Shown here in pieces: positions 43,828 through 52,975 of a stretch of DNA of 64,000 nt. Within the stretch, counting starts at the first letter, position 1. Every line of letters begins with the position of its first letter. The DNA is taken from positions 62,001 through 126,000 of the forward strand of contig NZ_RCCH01000006.1 in the NCBI RefSeq assembly GCF_003663945.1, in the 5' to 3' direction. Origin of the DNA: Lacinutrix venerupis. GTDB lineage: Bacteria > Bacteroidota > Bacteroidia > Flavobacteriales > Flavobacteriaceae. A program made the position numbers and the translations under genes. The notes below the pieces were generated by a model that saw nothing but the letters and a program-made list of their open reading frames with translations, did no database searches and was not told the DNA's origin.

Positions 43828-45657
43828 TTATTCAAAACTCTGCATATCTACCAGTTTTTTATAAATACCATCTAAGGCTATAAGTTCGTTATGCTTGCCT
43901 TGTTCTGCAATTTCACCTTTATGCATCACTATTATCTCATCTGCATTTTGTATTGTAGATAACCTATGTGCGATAACAATTGAGGTTCTGTTTTTCATCA
44001 TATTTTCTAATGCTAATTGTACTAGGCGTTCGCTTTCTGTATCTAGAGCAGAGGTAGCTTCATCTAGAACCATTATTGGAGGATTTTTTAATACTGCTCT
44101 AGCAATACTTAAGCGTTGTTTTTGCCCACCAGAGAAATTGTTTCCAGCATCACCTACATTAGTTTCTATCCCTTTTGGTAAGTTTTGTATAAATTCCCAT
44201 GCGTTTGCAATTTTAAGGGCATCAATTATTTCTTCTTCTGTAGCGTCTTCTTTACCTATTAATAAATTGTTTTTAATAGTGTCGTTAAATAGTATAGAGT
44301 CTTGTGTTACCAATCCCATTAAAGCTCGTAAAGATTTTTTTGTAACATGTTTTATATTGTTACCATCAATAGATATGTTACCGTTGTTAACATCGTAAAA
44401 TCGTGTTAGTAAGTTTGCAATAGTACTTTTTCCACTTCCAGATTGTCCTACTAATGCTACAGTTTTTCCTTTAGGCACTTTTATAGAAAAGTTTTTTAAT
44501 ACTAAGTCATTTTCATATTTAAAGGAAATGTTGTTAATGGTAATTTCGTTATTAAATGATGTTAACTCTTTTGCATCTGGTAAATCTGGCATCTCATTTT
44601 TATGATGCAAAATTTCAAAAACACGATCTGCAGCAGACATTCCGTTTTTTACACGATATGATGCTTTACTAATAGCTTTAGCAGGTGTTAAAATACCATA
44701 TGCAAGAAGCATAAAGCCAATAAATGTTGTACCTTCTATAACTTGATCTATTAATACTAATTTACCACCATACCATAATAAAATGGCTATTGTAGTTATT
44801 CCTAAAATTTCACTAACTGGTCCAGCTAGGTTGTTTTTTAAGCCTATACTATTAGAAAGTTTTAATAATCTGTTTGCAGAATTTTTAAAACTGTTTTTAA
44901 ACACAGATTCTGCATTATAACTTTTAACAATTTTTAAACCTGTTAGTGTTTCTTCTACTGTAGAAATTAATCTACCAGATTCTTGTTGAGCTGTTAAAGA
45001 TTGACTTTTAAGTCTCTTTCCTATTCTTGATATAATAAATCCGGCTGTTGGAATAAATACTAATACAAAAATTGATAGTTTCCAATTTATGTAAAACATA
45101 GTTCCTAATGCAAAGAGAATATTTAAAGGCTCTCTAACTATTAACTCTAGAACTATAAATAAAGAATTTTGCATTTCGGCAATATCTCCTAATATTCTAG
45201 CCATTACATCTCCTTTTTGTCTTTTAGAATAAAAGCTTAATGGAAGATTAATAATGTTATCGTACATATCATTACGTAAATCTGTTAAGACTCCGTTTTT
45301 TAAATACATAACATGTTGGTTTGCTAGATAGCCAAATAAGTTTTTTAATGCAAAGGTTATAATTACTATGGCAATAACTATAATTAAAGCCATTTGGGCA
45401 TTATTGTTATCTAAATAACTACTTACTTTATAATTAAGTAAATCGTTACCATAATCTTTTAAACCACCAATTCCAGTCCATTCTGGTTCCTTGGTAACTC
45501 TATTTGTTTTGTCAAACAAAACATTTAGCATTGGAATTAGAGCAACAAATGAAAGTGTTGTAAATAAGGCATTTAAAATATTAAAAACTACATTTAAAAT
45601 AACGTGTTTTTTATAGTTTTTAATAAAAGGTAATAATTGATTTAATATTTTTTTCAT
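43828..45657 (-). CDS. MsbA-like ABC exporter (fused membrane and ATPase domains)
   Basis: This 609-residue half-transporter has about six membrane helices (about 15-335) and a C-terminal ATPase domain with Walker A GQSGSGKST (about 404-412), Q-loop VTQDSILF, signature NFSGGQKQRLSIARA, Walker B PIMVLDEATSALD and the switch histidine in VIAHRLSTI. It probably acts as a homodimer exporting lipid A-linked lipid or another hydrophobic compound across the inner membrane. The ATG directly follows the stop of a 96-nt phosphohexomutase relic, which shows that the two genes were once immediate neighbours. Confidence 0.95.
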   Translation of the reverse strand: MKKILNQLLPFIKNYKKHVILNVVFNILNALFTTLSFVALIPMLNVLFDKTNRVTKEPEWTGIGGLKDYGNDLLNYKVSSYLDNNNAQMALIIVIAIVIITFALKNLFGYLANQHVMYLKNGVLTDLRNDMYDNIINLPLSFYSKRQKGDVMARILGDIAEMQNSLFIVLELIVREPLNILFALGTMFYINWKLSIFVLVFIPTAGFIISRIGKRLKSQSLTAQQESGRLISTVEETLTGLKIVKSYNAESVFKNSFKNSANRLLKLSNSIGLKNNLAGPVSEILGITTIAILLWYGGKLVLIDQVIEGTTFIGFMLLAYGILTPAKAISKASYRVKNGMSAADRVFEILHHKNEMPDLPDAKELTSFNNEITINNISFKYENDLVLKNFSIKVPKGKTVALVGQSGSGKSTIANLLTRFYDVNNGNISIDGNNIKHVTKKSLRALMGLVTQDSILFNDTIKNNLLIGKEDATEEEIIDALKIANAWEFIQNLPKGIETNVGDAGNNFSGGQKQRLSIARAVLKNPPIMVLDEATSALDTESERLVQLALENMMKNRTSIVIAHRLSTIQNADEIIVMHKGEIAEQGKHNELIALDGIYKKLVDMQSFE

Positions 45658-45753
45658 CTAATTTAGCTGCATGTCTTTTAAAATGGCATCAATCTTAGCT
45701 TCCAATTGTTGTTCCGTTTCTTTAAAAGCAGACACATTGTCTAAGTTTGTATT
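45658..45753 (-). pseudogene. Relic of a phosphohexomutase 3' end
   Basis: On the minus strand this encodes [20 protein letters not shown] then IDAILKDMQLN and a TAG stop that abuts the exporter ATG. It matches the last 31 residues of the intact phosphohexomutase gene ([20 protein letters not shown]...) at 25 positions, including a 40-nt identical stretch. Just before it the frame meets a TAA. It is the left-over end of the gene from before the IPT/TIG lipoprotein gene came to lie between mutase and exporter. Confidence 0.85.
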
Positions 45754-45770
45754 TTATGTAATTTGAAATT

Positions 45771-47000
45771 TTAATTTAGTTCTTTTAAAATTTTAGTACC
45801 ATAGCCTAAATCTTGGTTTTCTAAATATACCTTATATAATGTATTATCTTGTAAATTATATTTATAAAGTCCGTTATTAGTAAATCCATTATTGTTGTTT
45901 GAAACAATTGTAAAATCTATAAACTCGTTTTGCGTATTTATAAAACCAGATCCAGACGGGTTTAAAAAGCCTAAAGTATTATTAGAAATATCTGTTAAAT
46001 TTCCAGATGATGTTTCCAGACTCGTTAAGGTAGCTTCAATTTGAGAAGGGTTTTTATATATACCGTATAGTAAATTGTTATATTTAAACGTTTTATGTAA
46101 TGGTTTATTAATTAGTTGAGACGATGTTGTACTAGATTGTAAGTCTATATTTATTATTAAGCCATTATTAGAAGATAAATACCAAGTGTTATTAGATATG
46201 TATGTAGAACGTATTATATCTAAATTAAAACTTAAGTTAGCGTTTAAAAATTCTTCAGTTTGTGGATTAAATGTATATAAATAATATGGAAAACTTTCAT
46301 TTGCTTGATCGTCACCGGCAAATAATAAATATAATAATCCATCACTTATATTAAAATTAATAGCTGTTATTGCTGGGAAATTTGTGCTTGTAAGTTCAGG
46401 AATATTACTAAAAGTATTTGAAGTAGTTTCTAAAGTATTTGTACTTAGGTTATATTGTAGTATTCTAAATTCTGATGAAGAAAAATCGGCAATGTATAAA
46501 ATGTCTTCAGAAAAATCTATAACATTTAAATTTCCTTGACTCCAAAAATCATAATTAATGGTATTTATTAAATTGCATTCTCCAGATCCAGTATATACTT
46601 CATGTATTTGCCCTAATGGAGAGTATACAAGAATTTTAGAGTTATCAAGTATTTCAAAATTTCCAATTGTAAAAATTTCATCATTTACATTTAAAGAAAT
46701 ATTATAATTTCCTGCAGGTTCATTTGGAATTTCAGCTTTTATTTGGGTTGTAGTAATAGACGTAATATTTGCAATAACATTATTAAATAAAAGCGTATTA
46801 TTGGAAATTAGAGTATTAAAATTTTCTCCATTAATTGTTATTACGTCATTGGGAAAACCTTGATTGGGAGTGTATGAATTTATTAATATTTGCGAAATTT
46901 GCTCAGTCTCTTCTTGTACGATAGTGCTAGAATCATCGCTAGTGCACGATATAATTAATATAGTAAAAAAAAAAGTTTTAAATAGTGTAAGAGTTTTCAT
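45771..47000 (-). CDS. IPT/TIG-domain lipoprotein, probably a recent insertion
   Basis: This 409-residue lipoprotein has a signal peptide with lipobox (MKTLTLFKTFFFTILIISC) and an IPT/TIG immunoglobulin-like domain at about 38-125 (YTPNQGFPNDVITINGENF, LLFNNVIANITSITTTQIKAEIP). The rest (about 130-409) is an irregular strand-rich, propeller-like region (ILVYSPLGQIHEVYTGSGEC, LYIADFSSSEFRILQYNL). It is probably a surface-exposed binding protein. Its ATG abuts the mutase stop and its 3' side carries the mutase relic, so it appears inserted between mutase and exporter genes. No enzyme motif is seen. Confidence 0.85.
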   Translation of the reverse strand: MKTLTLFKTFFFTILIISCTSDDSSTIVQEETEQISQILINSYTPNQGFPNDVITINGENFNTLISNNTLLFNNVIANITSITTTQIKAEIPNEPAGNYNISLNVNDEIFTIGNFEILDNSKILVYSPLGQIHEVYTGSGECNLINTINYDFWSQGNLNVIDFSEDILYIADFSSSEFRILQYNLSTNTLETTSNTFSNIPELTSTNFPAITAINFNISDGLLYLLFAGDDQANESFPYYLYTFNPQTEEFLNANLSFNLDIIRSTYISNNTWYLSSNNGLIINIDLQSSTTSSQLINKPLHKTFKYNNLLYGIYKNPSQIEATLTSLETSSGNLTDISNNTLGFLNPSGSGFINTQNEFIDFTIVSNNNNGFTNNGLYKYNLQDNTLYKVYLENQDLGYGTKILKELN

Positions 47001-48731
47001 TTAATTTAATTTCAAATCTTTAATGATAGCATCAATCTTGTTTTCCAATTGTTGTTCCGTTTCTTTAAAAGCAGACACATTGTTTAAAGAAGTATTAACA
47101 CTAATGTAGAATTTTATTTTAGGTTCTGTACCACTTGGTCTTAGAGCAATTTTACTACCATCTTCTGTGTGGTAAATTAATACATTAGATTTTGGAATAT
47201 CTATTACAGTAGTTTCTCCTGTAACTGTATTTTTTGAAGTTGATAATTGGTAATCCTCAATTAAAACAACTTTAGAATTGTTTAATTCTGTAAGCGGATT
47301 TTTACGAGCATCAATCATCATTTGTTTTATTTCTTGAGCACCTTCAATTCCTTTTTTGGTTAAAGAAATTAAGCGTTCTTTATATAAACCATGTTTTACA
47401 TATAATTTGACTAATTCTTGATATAAGCTGCTGCCTTTTGCTTTTGCTTGAGCTGCAATTTCGCAAGCGAGTAGAGTAGAAGTAACAGCGTCTTTATCGC
47501 GAACAAAATCGCCTACCATAAAGCCAAAACTTTCTTCGCCACCACCAATAAAGTCTTGGTTTGGAAAATCTTTTATCATTTTAGCAATCCATTTAAAGCC
47601 TGTTAAGCCTATTTTGCATTCTACATTGTATGCTTTGGCTAAAACACTCATCATAGGTGTAGAAACGATAGTGCTTCCTATAAATTGATTGCCATTAATT
47701 TTGTTTTCACTTTGCCATTGTTTTAATAGAAAGTCCGTCATTAAAATCATGGCTTGATTACCGTTAAGTATAACAAGATTGTTTTCTAAATCTCTAACAA
47801 CTACGCCTAATCTGTCGCAATCTGGATCTGTACCAATAACTATGTCTCCTTCAACTTTATTAGCTAATGCCATAGCCATTTTTAAAGCCTCTGGTTCTTC
47901 TGGGTTTGGCGATACTACAGTTGGAAAATCACCATTTGGTTCGCGTTGTTCTTCAACTATATTTACGTTTGTGTAGCCGGCTCGATTTAACGTTTCTGGT
48001 ATTGCTGTTATAGATGTGCCATGTAAAGAAGTAAATACAATATTTAAGTTTTCTTTAGCTTCTTTTAATGTGTTAAAACTTCCATTTTTAACTGATGCAT
48101 TAATAAAAACATCATCAACTTCTTTACCTATATAGTTAATTAGTTTCTCATTAGCATTAAATTTAATATCAGCATAATCTAACTTATTAATAAGTGAAAT
48201 TACTTCACCATCTTGAGGAGGTACTAATTGTCCTCCATCTTGCCAATATACTTTGTAACCATTATATTCTGGTGGGTTATGGGATGCTGTTAATACAATA
48301 CCACAGTGGCAATTTAAATGTTTTAATGTAAAAGATAGCTCAGGAGTTGGACGAAGATCTTCAAACAAATAAACTTCAATATTATTTGCAGAAAACACAT
48401 CTGCAACAACCTTTGCTAAGGTTTTACTGTTGTGTCTACAATCAAAAGCTATTGCTACTTTTAAATTCTCGTTAGGAAACACTTTGTGCATATAATCACT
48501 AAGACCTTGAGTGTTTTTTCCTAAAGTATATTTATTAATTCTATTAGTGCCAATACCCATAACACCACGCATACCGCCAGTACCAAACTCTAAGTCTTTA
48601 TAAAAAGATTCTTTAAGTTCTTTAGGATTGCTACCTATAAGATCTTTTATATATAATTGTGTTTCATTATCGAAAGTAGGAGTTAACCAAGTATTAACTC
48701 TATTTAGCAATTCTGGCTCTATATGTATCAT
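47001..48731 (-). CDS. Phosphoglucomutase/phosphomannomutase family enzyme
   Basis: This 576-residue alpha-D-phosphohexomutase has all four signatures: the phosphoserine loop [20 protein letters not shown] (Ser about 146), the metal loop [13 protein letters not shown] (about 302), the sugar-specificity loop GGEESFGFM (about 396) and the phosphate-binding loop [14 protein letters not shown] (about 533). It interconverts hexose 1- and 6-phosphates for polysaccharide precursors; the exact sugar cannot be told from sequence, though this long form is often a phosphoglucomutase. The glycosyltransferase gene ends 5 nt before its start. Its last about 30 codons have a diverged twin at 45658-45753. 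Confidence 0.94.
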   Translation of the reverse strand: MIHIEPELLNRVNTWLTPTFDNETQLYIKDLIGSNPKELKESFYKDLEFGTGGMRGVMGIGTNRINKYTLGKNTQGLSDYMHKVFPNENLKVAIAFDCRHNSKTLAKVVADVFSANNIEVYLFEDLRPTPELSFTLKHLNCHCGIVLTASHNPPEYNGYKVYWQDGGQLVPPQDGEVISLINKLDYADIKFNANEKLINYIGKEVDDVFINASVKNGSFNTLKEAKENLNIVFTSLHGTSITAIPETLNRAGYTNVNIVEEQREPNGDFPTVVSPNPEEPEALKMAMALANKVEGDIVIGTDPDCDRLGVVVRDLENNLVILNGNQAMILMTDFLLKQWQSENKINGNQFIGSTIVSTPMMSVLAKAYNVECKIGLTGFKWIAKMIKDFPNQDFIGGGEESFGFMVGDFVRDKDAVTSTLLACEIAAQAKAKGSSLYQELVKLYVKHGLYKERLISLTKKGIEGAQEIKQMMIDARKNPLTELNNSKVVLIEDYQLSTSKNTVTGETTVIDIPKSNVLIYHTEDGSKIALRPSGTEPKIKFYISVNTSLNNVSAFKETEQQLENKIDAIIKDLKLN

Positions 48732-48736
48732 AGTGG

Positions 48737-49702
48737 TTAGTTAATTACAGTGTTGTTTAAATTTAATTCTTCTTTTACTAAATATCGTTTTTTGTTTTGT
48801 TTAGAACGTAAAATTATTTCGCCTAAAAAACCAGCAATAAAAAACTGTGTACCAATAATCATTGTTGTTAGCGCAATAAAAAATTGCGGTCTTTCTGTTA
48901 TTAATCTTCCAGTTTTATGAAAAAATAACTTATCTATTCCTAAATATACAGAAAAAACAAAGCCAATAGCAAACATAATAACACCCAATGCACCAAATAA
49001 ATGCATTGGTCTTTTTCCAAAACGAGAAATAAACCAAATGGTAATTAAATCTAAAAAGCCATTAATAAAACGCTCCATTCCAAATTTAGTTTCACCATAT
49101 TTTCTAGCTTGATGCTGCACAACTTGCTCTCCAATTTTAGTAAAACCTGCATTTTTTGCTAAAACAGGAATGTAGCGGTGCATCTCACCATTTACATCAA
49201 TATTTTTAACAACAACATTTTTGTAGGCTTTGAGGCCACAATTAAAATCGTTTAGTTTTACACCAGATGTTTTTCTGGCCGCCCAATTAAAGAGTTTTGA
49301 AGGTAAATTTTTTGTAAATTTATTATCGTAGCGTTTCTTTTTCCATCCTGAAACAAGATCGAAATTATCTTTTGTAATTTTGTTATAAAGAGCAGGTATT
49401 TCTTCAGGATTGTCTTGTAAATCGGCATCCATAGTAATAATAACGTCTCCTTTGGCTTTTTCAAATCCAGCATGAAGTGCTTGCGATTTACCAAAATTTT
49501 TAAGAAAACGTATGCCTTTTACATTTGCATTAGCTTTAGATAATGTTTCTATAGTTTTCCAAGACTCATCAGTAGAGCCATCGTCTATAAAGAGAATTTC
49601 ATAAGAAAAACGATTGGATTGCATAACTTTAGCAATCCAATCGTGTAATTCTGTAAGAGATTCTTGTTCGTTAAGTAGTGGTATGACTACAGATATATTC
49701 AT
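48737..49702 (-). CDS. Glycosyltransferase family 2 (DPM1/GtrB-like)
   Basis: This 321-residue enzyme has a GT-A domain (about 1-230) with [16 protein letters not shown], the DDGSTDESW loop, the DAD metal motif [12 protein letters not shown] and a GLKAYKN segment. Two membrane helices at about 230-300 ([22 protein letters not shown] and [24 protein letters not shown]) follow. It resembles polyprenyl-phosphate mannose or glucose synthases (DPM1, GtrB), which make lipid-linked sugars at the inner membrane. The phosphohexomutase downstream could supply its sugar donor route, and the ABC exporter next door could move the product. The donor is unknown. Confidence 0.93.
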   Translation of the reverse strand: MNISVVIPLLNEQESLTELHDWIAKVMQSNRFSYEILFIDDGSTDESWKTIETLSKANANVKGIRFLKNFGKSQALHAGFEKAKGDVIITMDADLQDNPEEIPALYNKITKDNFDLVSGWKKKRYDNKFTKNLPSKLFNWAARKTSGVKLNDFNCGLKAYKNVVVKNIDVNGEMHRYIPVLAKNAGFTKIGEQVVQHQARKYGETKFGMERFINGFLDLITIWFISRFGKRPMHLFGALGVIMFAIGFVFSVYLGIDKLFFHKTGRLITERPQFFIALTTMIIGTQFFIAGFLGEIILRSKQNKKRYLVKEELNLNNTVIN

Positions 49703-49739
49703 GTATTATTTCGAAATTAATACTTCAAATATAAAACTA

Positions 49740-50270
49740 TTATGCGTTTTCAGGCTTTCTTTTCATTATTAAAGAAATAATAAGTCCAATAATGCTATAA
49801 AATATAATGTATCCAATTAAAGATGTAAATACATTTTGAATAGAAAATAAGTTGCCTTGTTTCTCTGAAGCTTCAACTACCATTTCAATAGATTCTTCTG
49901 GCTGATTAAAGTTTCTTAACATTTCTACTTGAGATTCTAATGCTATTTCTTTTAATGTTTCTGCAGCTTCTGGGTCAACAAAATTAAAAATTATAAAAGA
50001 AATTAAAGAACTAATTACAATACCTATAAGCACTGTTATAAAGTAAGATGTAAAAGCTTCTTTAAAGCTAATAAAACCATTTTGTATTTTTTTAGCTTTA
50101 ATAATTGAAATTACTCCAAAGGTTAATGTTATTACAAAAAGAATAATTCCTAATGTTATACTTGCAAAAAGCTCAAGCTTTAAAGCATAAACTAATATTG
50201 TTGCAAGAGCTAATACTCCACCTAAATATAACCCATAATTAGTAGCAGATGATTTTGTTGTAGTTTCCAT
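49740..50270 (-). CDS. DUF4199 family membrane protein
   Basis: This 176-residue protein has four hydrophobic helices (about 10-30, 32-52, 72-97, 145-168), with the FISFKEAFTSYFITVLIGI region after helix 2 and a helical cytoplasmic or periplasmic segment (about 100-140) before the last helix. This is the DUF4199 pattern of Bacteroidetes. The function is unknown. It begins the minus-strand run that includes the glycosyltransferase, 37 nt away, so they may be co-transcribed. Confidence 0.88.
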   Translation of the reverse strand: METTTKSSATNYGLYLGGVLALATILVYALKLELFASITLGIILFVITLTFGVISIIKAKKIQNGFISFKEAFTSYFITVLIGIVISSLISFIIFNFVDPEAAETLKEIALESQVEMLRNFNQPEESIEMVVEASEKQGNLFSIQNVFTSLIGYIIFYSIIGLIISLIMKRKPENA

Positions 50271-50382
50271 ATTTTTGTGTTTTTTTGTTGATTATAGTAG
50301 TTAGTAGTCAAAGATAAAAAAACGTTACAGAAATAAGTTTAAATTATTTTTAAAAAAATAGTGTAGAATTATAAAAAATGAT

Positions 50383-50390
50383 TAAATTTG
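50383..50390 (+). promoter_or_regulatory. Probable -7 box of the L31 gene
   Basis: TAAATTTG fits TAnnTTTG exactly, 36 nt before the L31 ATG. No TTG is seen at the ideal -33 distance, so support is partial. Confidence 0.4.
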
Positions 50391-50426
50391 CACCTCGAAT
50401 TTAGAATACAATAAAAGCATTTAGCG

Positions 50427-50678
50427 ATGAAAAAAGATATACATCCAGAAAATTATAGAGTAGTGGCATTTAAAGATATGTCTAACGAAGACGTTTTTTT
50501 AACAAAATCTACAGCTAACACAAGCGAAACTTTAGAAGTTGATGGTGTTGAGTACCCATTAGTAAAAATGGAAATCTCTAGAACATCTCACCCTTTTTAT
50601 ACAGGTAAATCTAAATTAATTGATACGGCTGGTCGTATTGACAAGTTTAAAAACAAATACGCTAAATTTAAAAAATAA
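50427..50678 (+). CDS. rpmE: 50S ribosomal protein L31, type B (zinc-free)
   Basis: This 83-residue protein has the L31 signature ([51 protein letters not shown]) but no CxxC zinc-ligand pair, so it is the type B form used in Bacteroidetes. It contributes to the large ribosomal subunit near the central protuberance and bridges to the small subunit. It is monocistronic, with a TAAATTTG box upstream and a strong terminator. Confidence 0.96.
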   Translation: MKKDIHPENYRVVAFKDMSNEDVFLTKSTANTSETLEVDGVEYPLVKMEISRTSHPFYTGKSKLIDTAGRIDKFKNKYAKFKK

Positions 50679-50697
50679 TTTAGCTTGCAATATATTT

Positions 50698-50729
50698 AAA
50701 AGCCTTTCATAATTATGAAAGGCTTTTTT
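50698..50729 (+). terminator. Terminator after the L31 gene
   Basis: A 12-bp stem AAAGCCTTTCAT / ATGAAAGGCTTT followed by T6, 20 nt past the stop. Confidence 0.88.
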
Positions 50730-50822
50730 GTTTTCGGTATTTAAGCTACTTTTGTTTTAATCTTTAGTTTAAGTTAATGGTAAAGCTTTTAACTTATAAT
50801 TCTTAAACCTTTCAATTTACTT

Positions 50823-51998
50823 ATGAATTATATTCTTTTTGATGGTCCAGCAAGAAACCAATTGCTACCATTTACGTACACAAGACCAGTTGCAGACATT
50901 AGAGTTGGTATTTTAACCATTCGAGAAAAATGGGAAAAGCATTTGCAAACTACTACAACTACAGTTACTGAAGATTATTTGTCTGAAAAATGGCCAATGG
51001 TTGAGTTGGAAACAAATGTGATGATTAATTCGTCGTTTTGTCCAACAGAGGCTTTAGTTGAAAAAATTAAAGATTTAAAGGAAAATCAAGCCATTTTTAA
51101 AGATGAAGAAGTTATTGCCTTTTTTACGAAAGAAGGACAAGAAGATATAGATTTGTCTACTTTTGAAGCTATCGAATTTGAAGATGAAACTATAACAATA
51201 GAGCATACTTGGGATATTTTTTCAAAAAACGCCGAGGCAATTACTCAAGATTTTAAATTAATTACTCAAGATAGAACGTCTCAACCAATTCCAAAATCTA
51301 ATAATATAATTGGTGCAGAACATATTTTTATAGAAGAAGGTGCTAAGTTAGAATTTACAACACTTAATGCAAATACAGGACCTATTTACATTGGAAAAAA
51401 TGCAGAAATTATGGAAGGTTCTGTGGTGCGTGGTCCATTAGCTTTATGTGATAATGCTACCTTAAAATTAGCAACAAAAATATATGGAGCAACAACAGTT
51501 GGACCGCATAGTAAAGTTGGAGGAGAAGTTAATAATTCAGTTTTGTTTGGATATTCCAATAAAGGTCATGATGGTTTTTTAGGGAATTCAGTTTTAGGAG
51601 AATGGTGTAATTTAGGAGCAGATACTAACAATTCTAATTTAAAAAATAACTATGCAGAAGTAAGACTTTGGGATTATGAAACTGAAGGTTTTGCTAAAAC
51701 AGGATTGCAGTTTTGTGGATTAATGATGGGAGACCATAGTAAATGTGGTATTAATACTATGTTTAATACAGGAACTGTAGTTGGTGTGAATGCAAATATT
51801 TTTGGTAGTGGTTTTCCTAGAAATTTTGTCCCAAGTTATAGTTGGGGAGGAAGTGGAGGCTTTACAACATATTTAACTAAAAAGGCTTTTGAAGTGTGTA
51901 AAGTAGTAATGTCTAGAAGAGCATTAGAGTTTACAGATATTGATCAATCTATTTTAGAACATGTTTTTGAAGAGACTAAAAAGTTTAGAAGAGACTAA
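50823..51998 (+). CDS. GlmU-like sugar nucleotidyltransferase family protein
   Basis: This 391-residue protein opens with NYILFDGPARNQLLPFTYTRPVADIRVGILTIREKWE, typical of the flavobacterial GlmU family. A left-handed parallel beta helix of hexapeptide repeats follows in about 180-350 (GPIYIGKNAEIMEGSVVRGPLALCDNATLKLATKIYG, GLMMGDHSKCGINTMFNTGTVV). The N-terminal part replaces the standard GlmU uridylyltransferase motif LAAGxGTRM, which is absent. It may make or modify a nucleotide sugar such as UDP-GlcNAc or transfer an acyl group; the reaction is not proven by sequence. It is monocistronic. Confidence 0.85.
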   Translation: MNYILFDGPARNQLLPFTYTRPVADIRVGILTIREKWEKHLQTTTTTVTEDYLSEKWPMVELETNVMINSSFCPTEALVEKIKDLKENQAIFKDEEVIAFFTKEGQEDIDLSTFEAIEFEDETITIEHTWDIFSKNAEAITQDFKLITQDRTSQPIPKSNNIIGAEHIFIEEGAKLEFTTLNANTGPIYIGKNAEIMEGSVVRGPLALCDNATLKLATKIYGATTVGPHSKVGGEVNNSVLFGYSNKGHDGFLGNSVLGEWCNLGADTNNSNLKNNYAEVRLWDYETEGFAKTGLQFCGLMMGDHSKCGINTMFNTGTVVGVNANIFGSGFPRNFVPSYSWGGSGGFTTYLTKKAFEVCKVVMSRRALEFTDIDQSILEHVFEETKKFRRD

Positions 51999-52098
51999 AC
52001 TTTAATAGTTGAAAATGAGTATTTAAAGATTTTTTTTGTGCGTATTTTTTTGTTAAAATTAAATTAAAAATTTTATATTCGATATTCCAAATGCGAAT

Positions 52099-52791
52099 AT
52101 GAAATTTATTTTTAAATATCCATTTAGGTTTACAATTATATATCTTATTTTATATATTCTAGACGCCTTTTTTAAGAATAGCGATGTTTTATACTCTTGT
52201 AGGTATGTTTCAAAAATATTGTTAAGCTCAAGTTTGCTTGTGTTTTATCTTTATAATACTAAACAAAAAGACGCTAATAAAAAGAAACTTGTAATTACAG
52301 CATTAAGTCTATTTATTTTAGGAGACTTTTTTTTTATAAGAGGTAACGATAATAATATTATACATTTTGTTATTGCAGGAATATTATTTGCTATTGCAAA
52401 AATATTTTACTCTATACGGTTTTTAAATAATAAAGATTTTAAAATATCTAAATTAATTCCGTTTTTACTGTTCTGTTTTACTTATATGAGTGTAATTATG
52501 TTTCTTGTATACAGTAATTTAGGTGGTTTTTTTATACCATTTCTTATCTATTTGTTTGTAGCAATGTTATTGATGCAATTTGCTTTTTTAAGAAAAGAAG
52601 AAGTGAATTCTAAAAGTTTTTGGTTAGTAATGGTGGGAGTTGTAGCATTTATGTTTGCAGATAGTATTAATATGCTTAAGATGTTTTATAATCCATTAAT
52701 AGCATACAATAAACTAACAATAATGTTTTTTTATTGTTTAGCGCAATATCTTATTGTGTTTGGAATTTTAAAAGAAGTAGATAATAAATAA
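52099..52791 (+). CDS. YhhN-like (lysoplasmalogenase family) membrane protein
   Basis: This 230-residue protein has about eight membrane helices and little else. Motifs such as LFILGDFFF, FVIAGILFAIAKIFYSIRF and the C-terminal FADSINMLKMF and FFYCLAQYLIVFGILKE fit the YhhN family, which includes lysoplasmalogenases that cleave the vinyl-ether bond of plasmalogen lysolipids. In bacteria the substrate is not settled. It stands alone, with 184 nt of gene-free AT-rich DNA after it and a convergent oligopeptide-binding lipoprotein gene beyond. Confidence 0.7.
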   Translation: MKFIFKYPFRFTIIYLILYILDAFFKNSDVLYSCRYVSKILLSSSLLVFYLYNTKQKDANKKKLVITALSLFILGDFFFIRGNDNNIIHFVIAGILFAIAKIFYSIRFLNNKDFKISKLIPFLLFCFTYMSVIMFLVYSNLGGFFIPFLIYLFVAMLLMQFAFLRKEEVNSKSFWLVMVGVVAFMFADSINMLKMFYNPLIAYNKLTIMFFYCLAQYLIVFGILKEVDNK

Positions 52792-52975
52792 TTGTAATAC
52801 TAAATGTTAAAAGCAATTTTTGAAATTAAAAAACCTTATTTTATAATTGTGTATGGTATTTTAATAGAGGTTAAGATAAAAGAAAAATTGGTGTAGATAT
52901 TTTGCAATCTAATTATCTTTTTTGTTGTAATGACTTAATTTAATTACTTGGTTATATATAAAAATAGATTTATAG

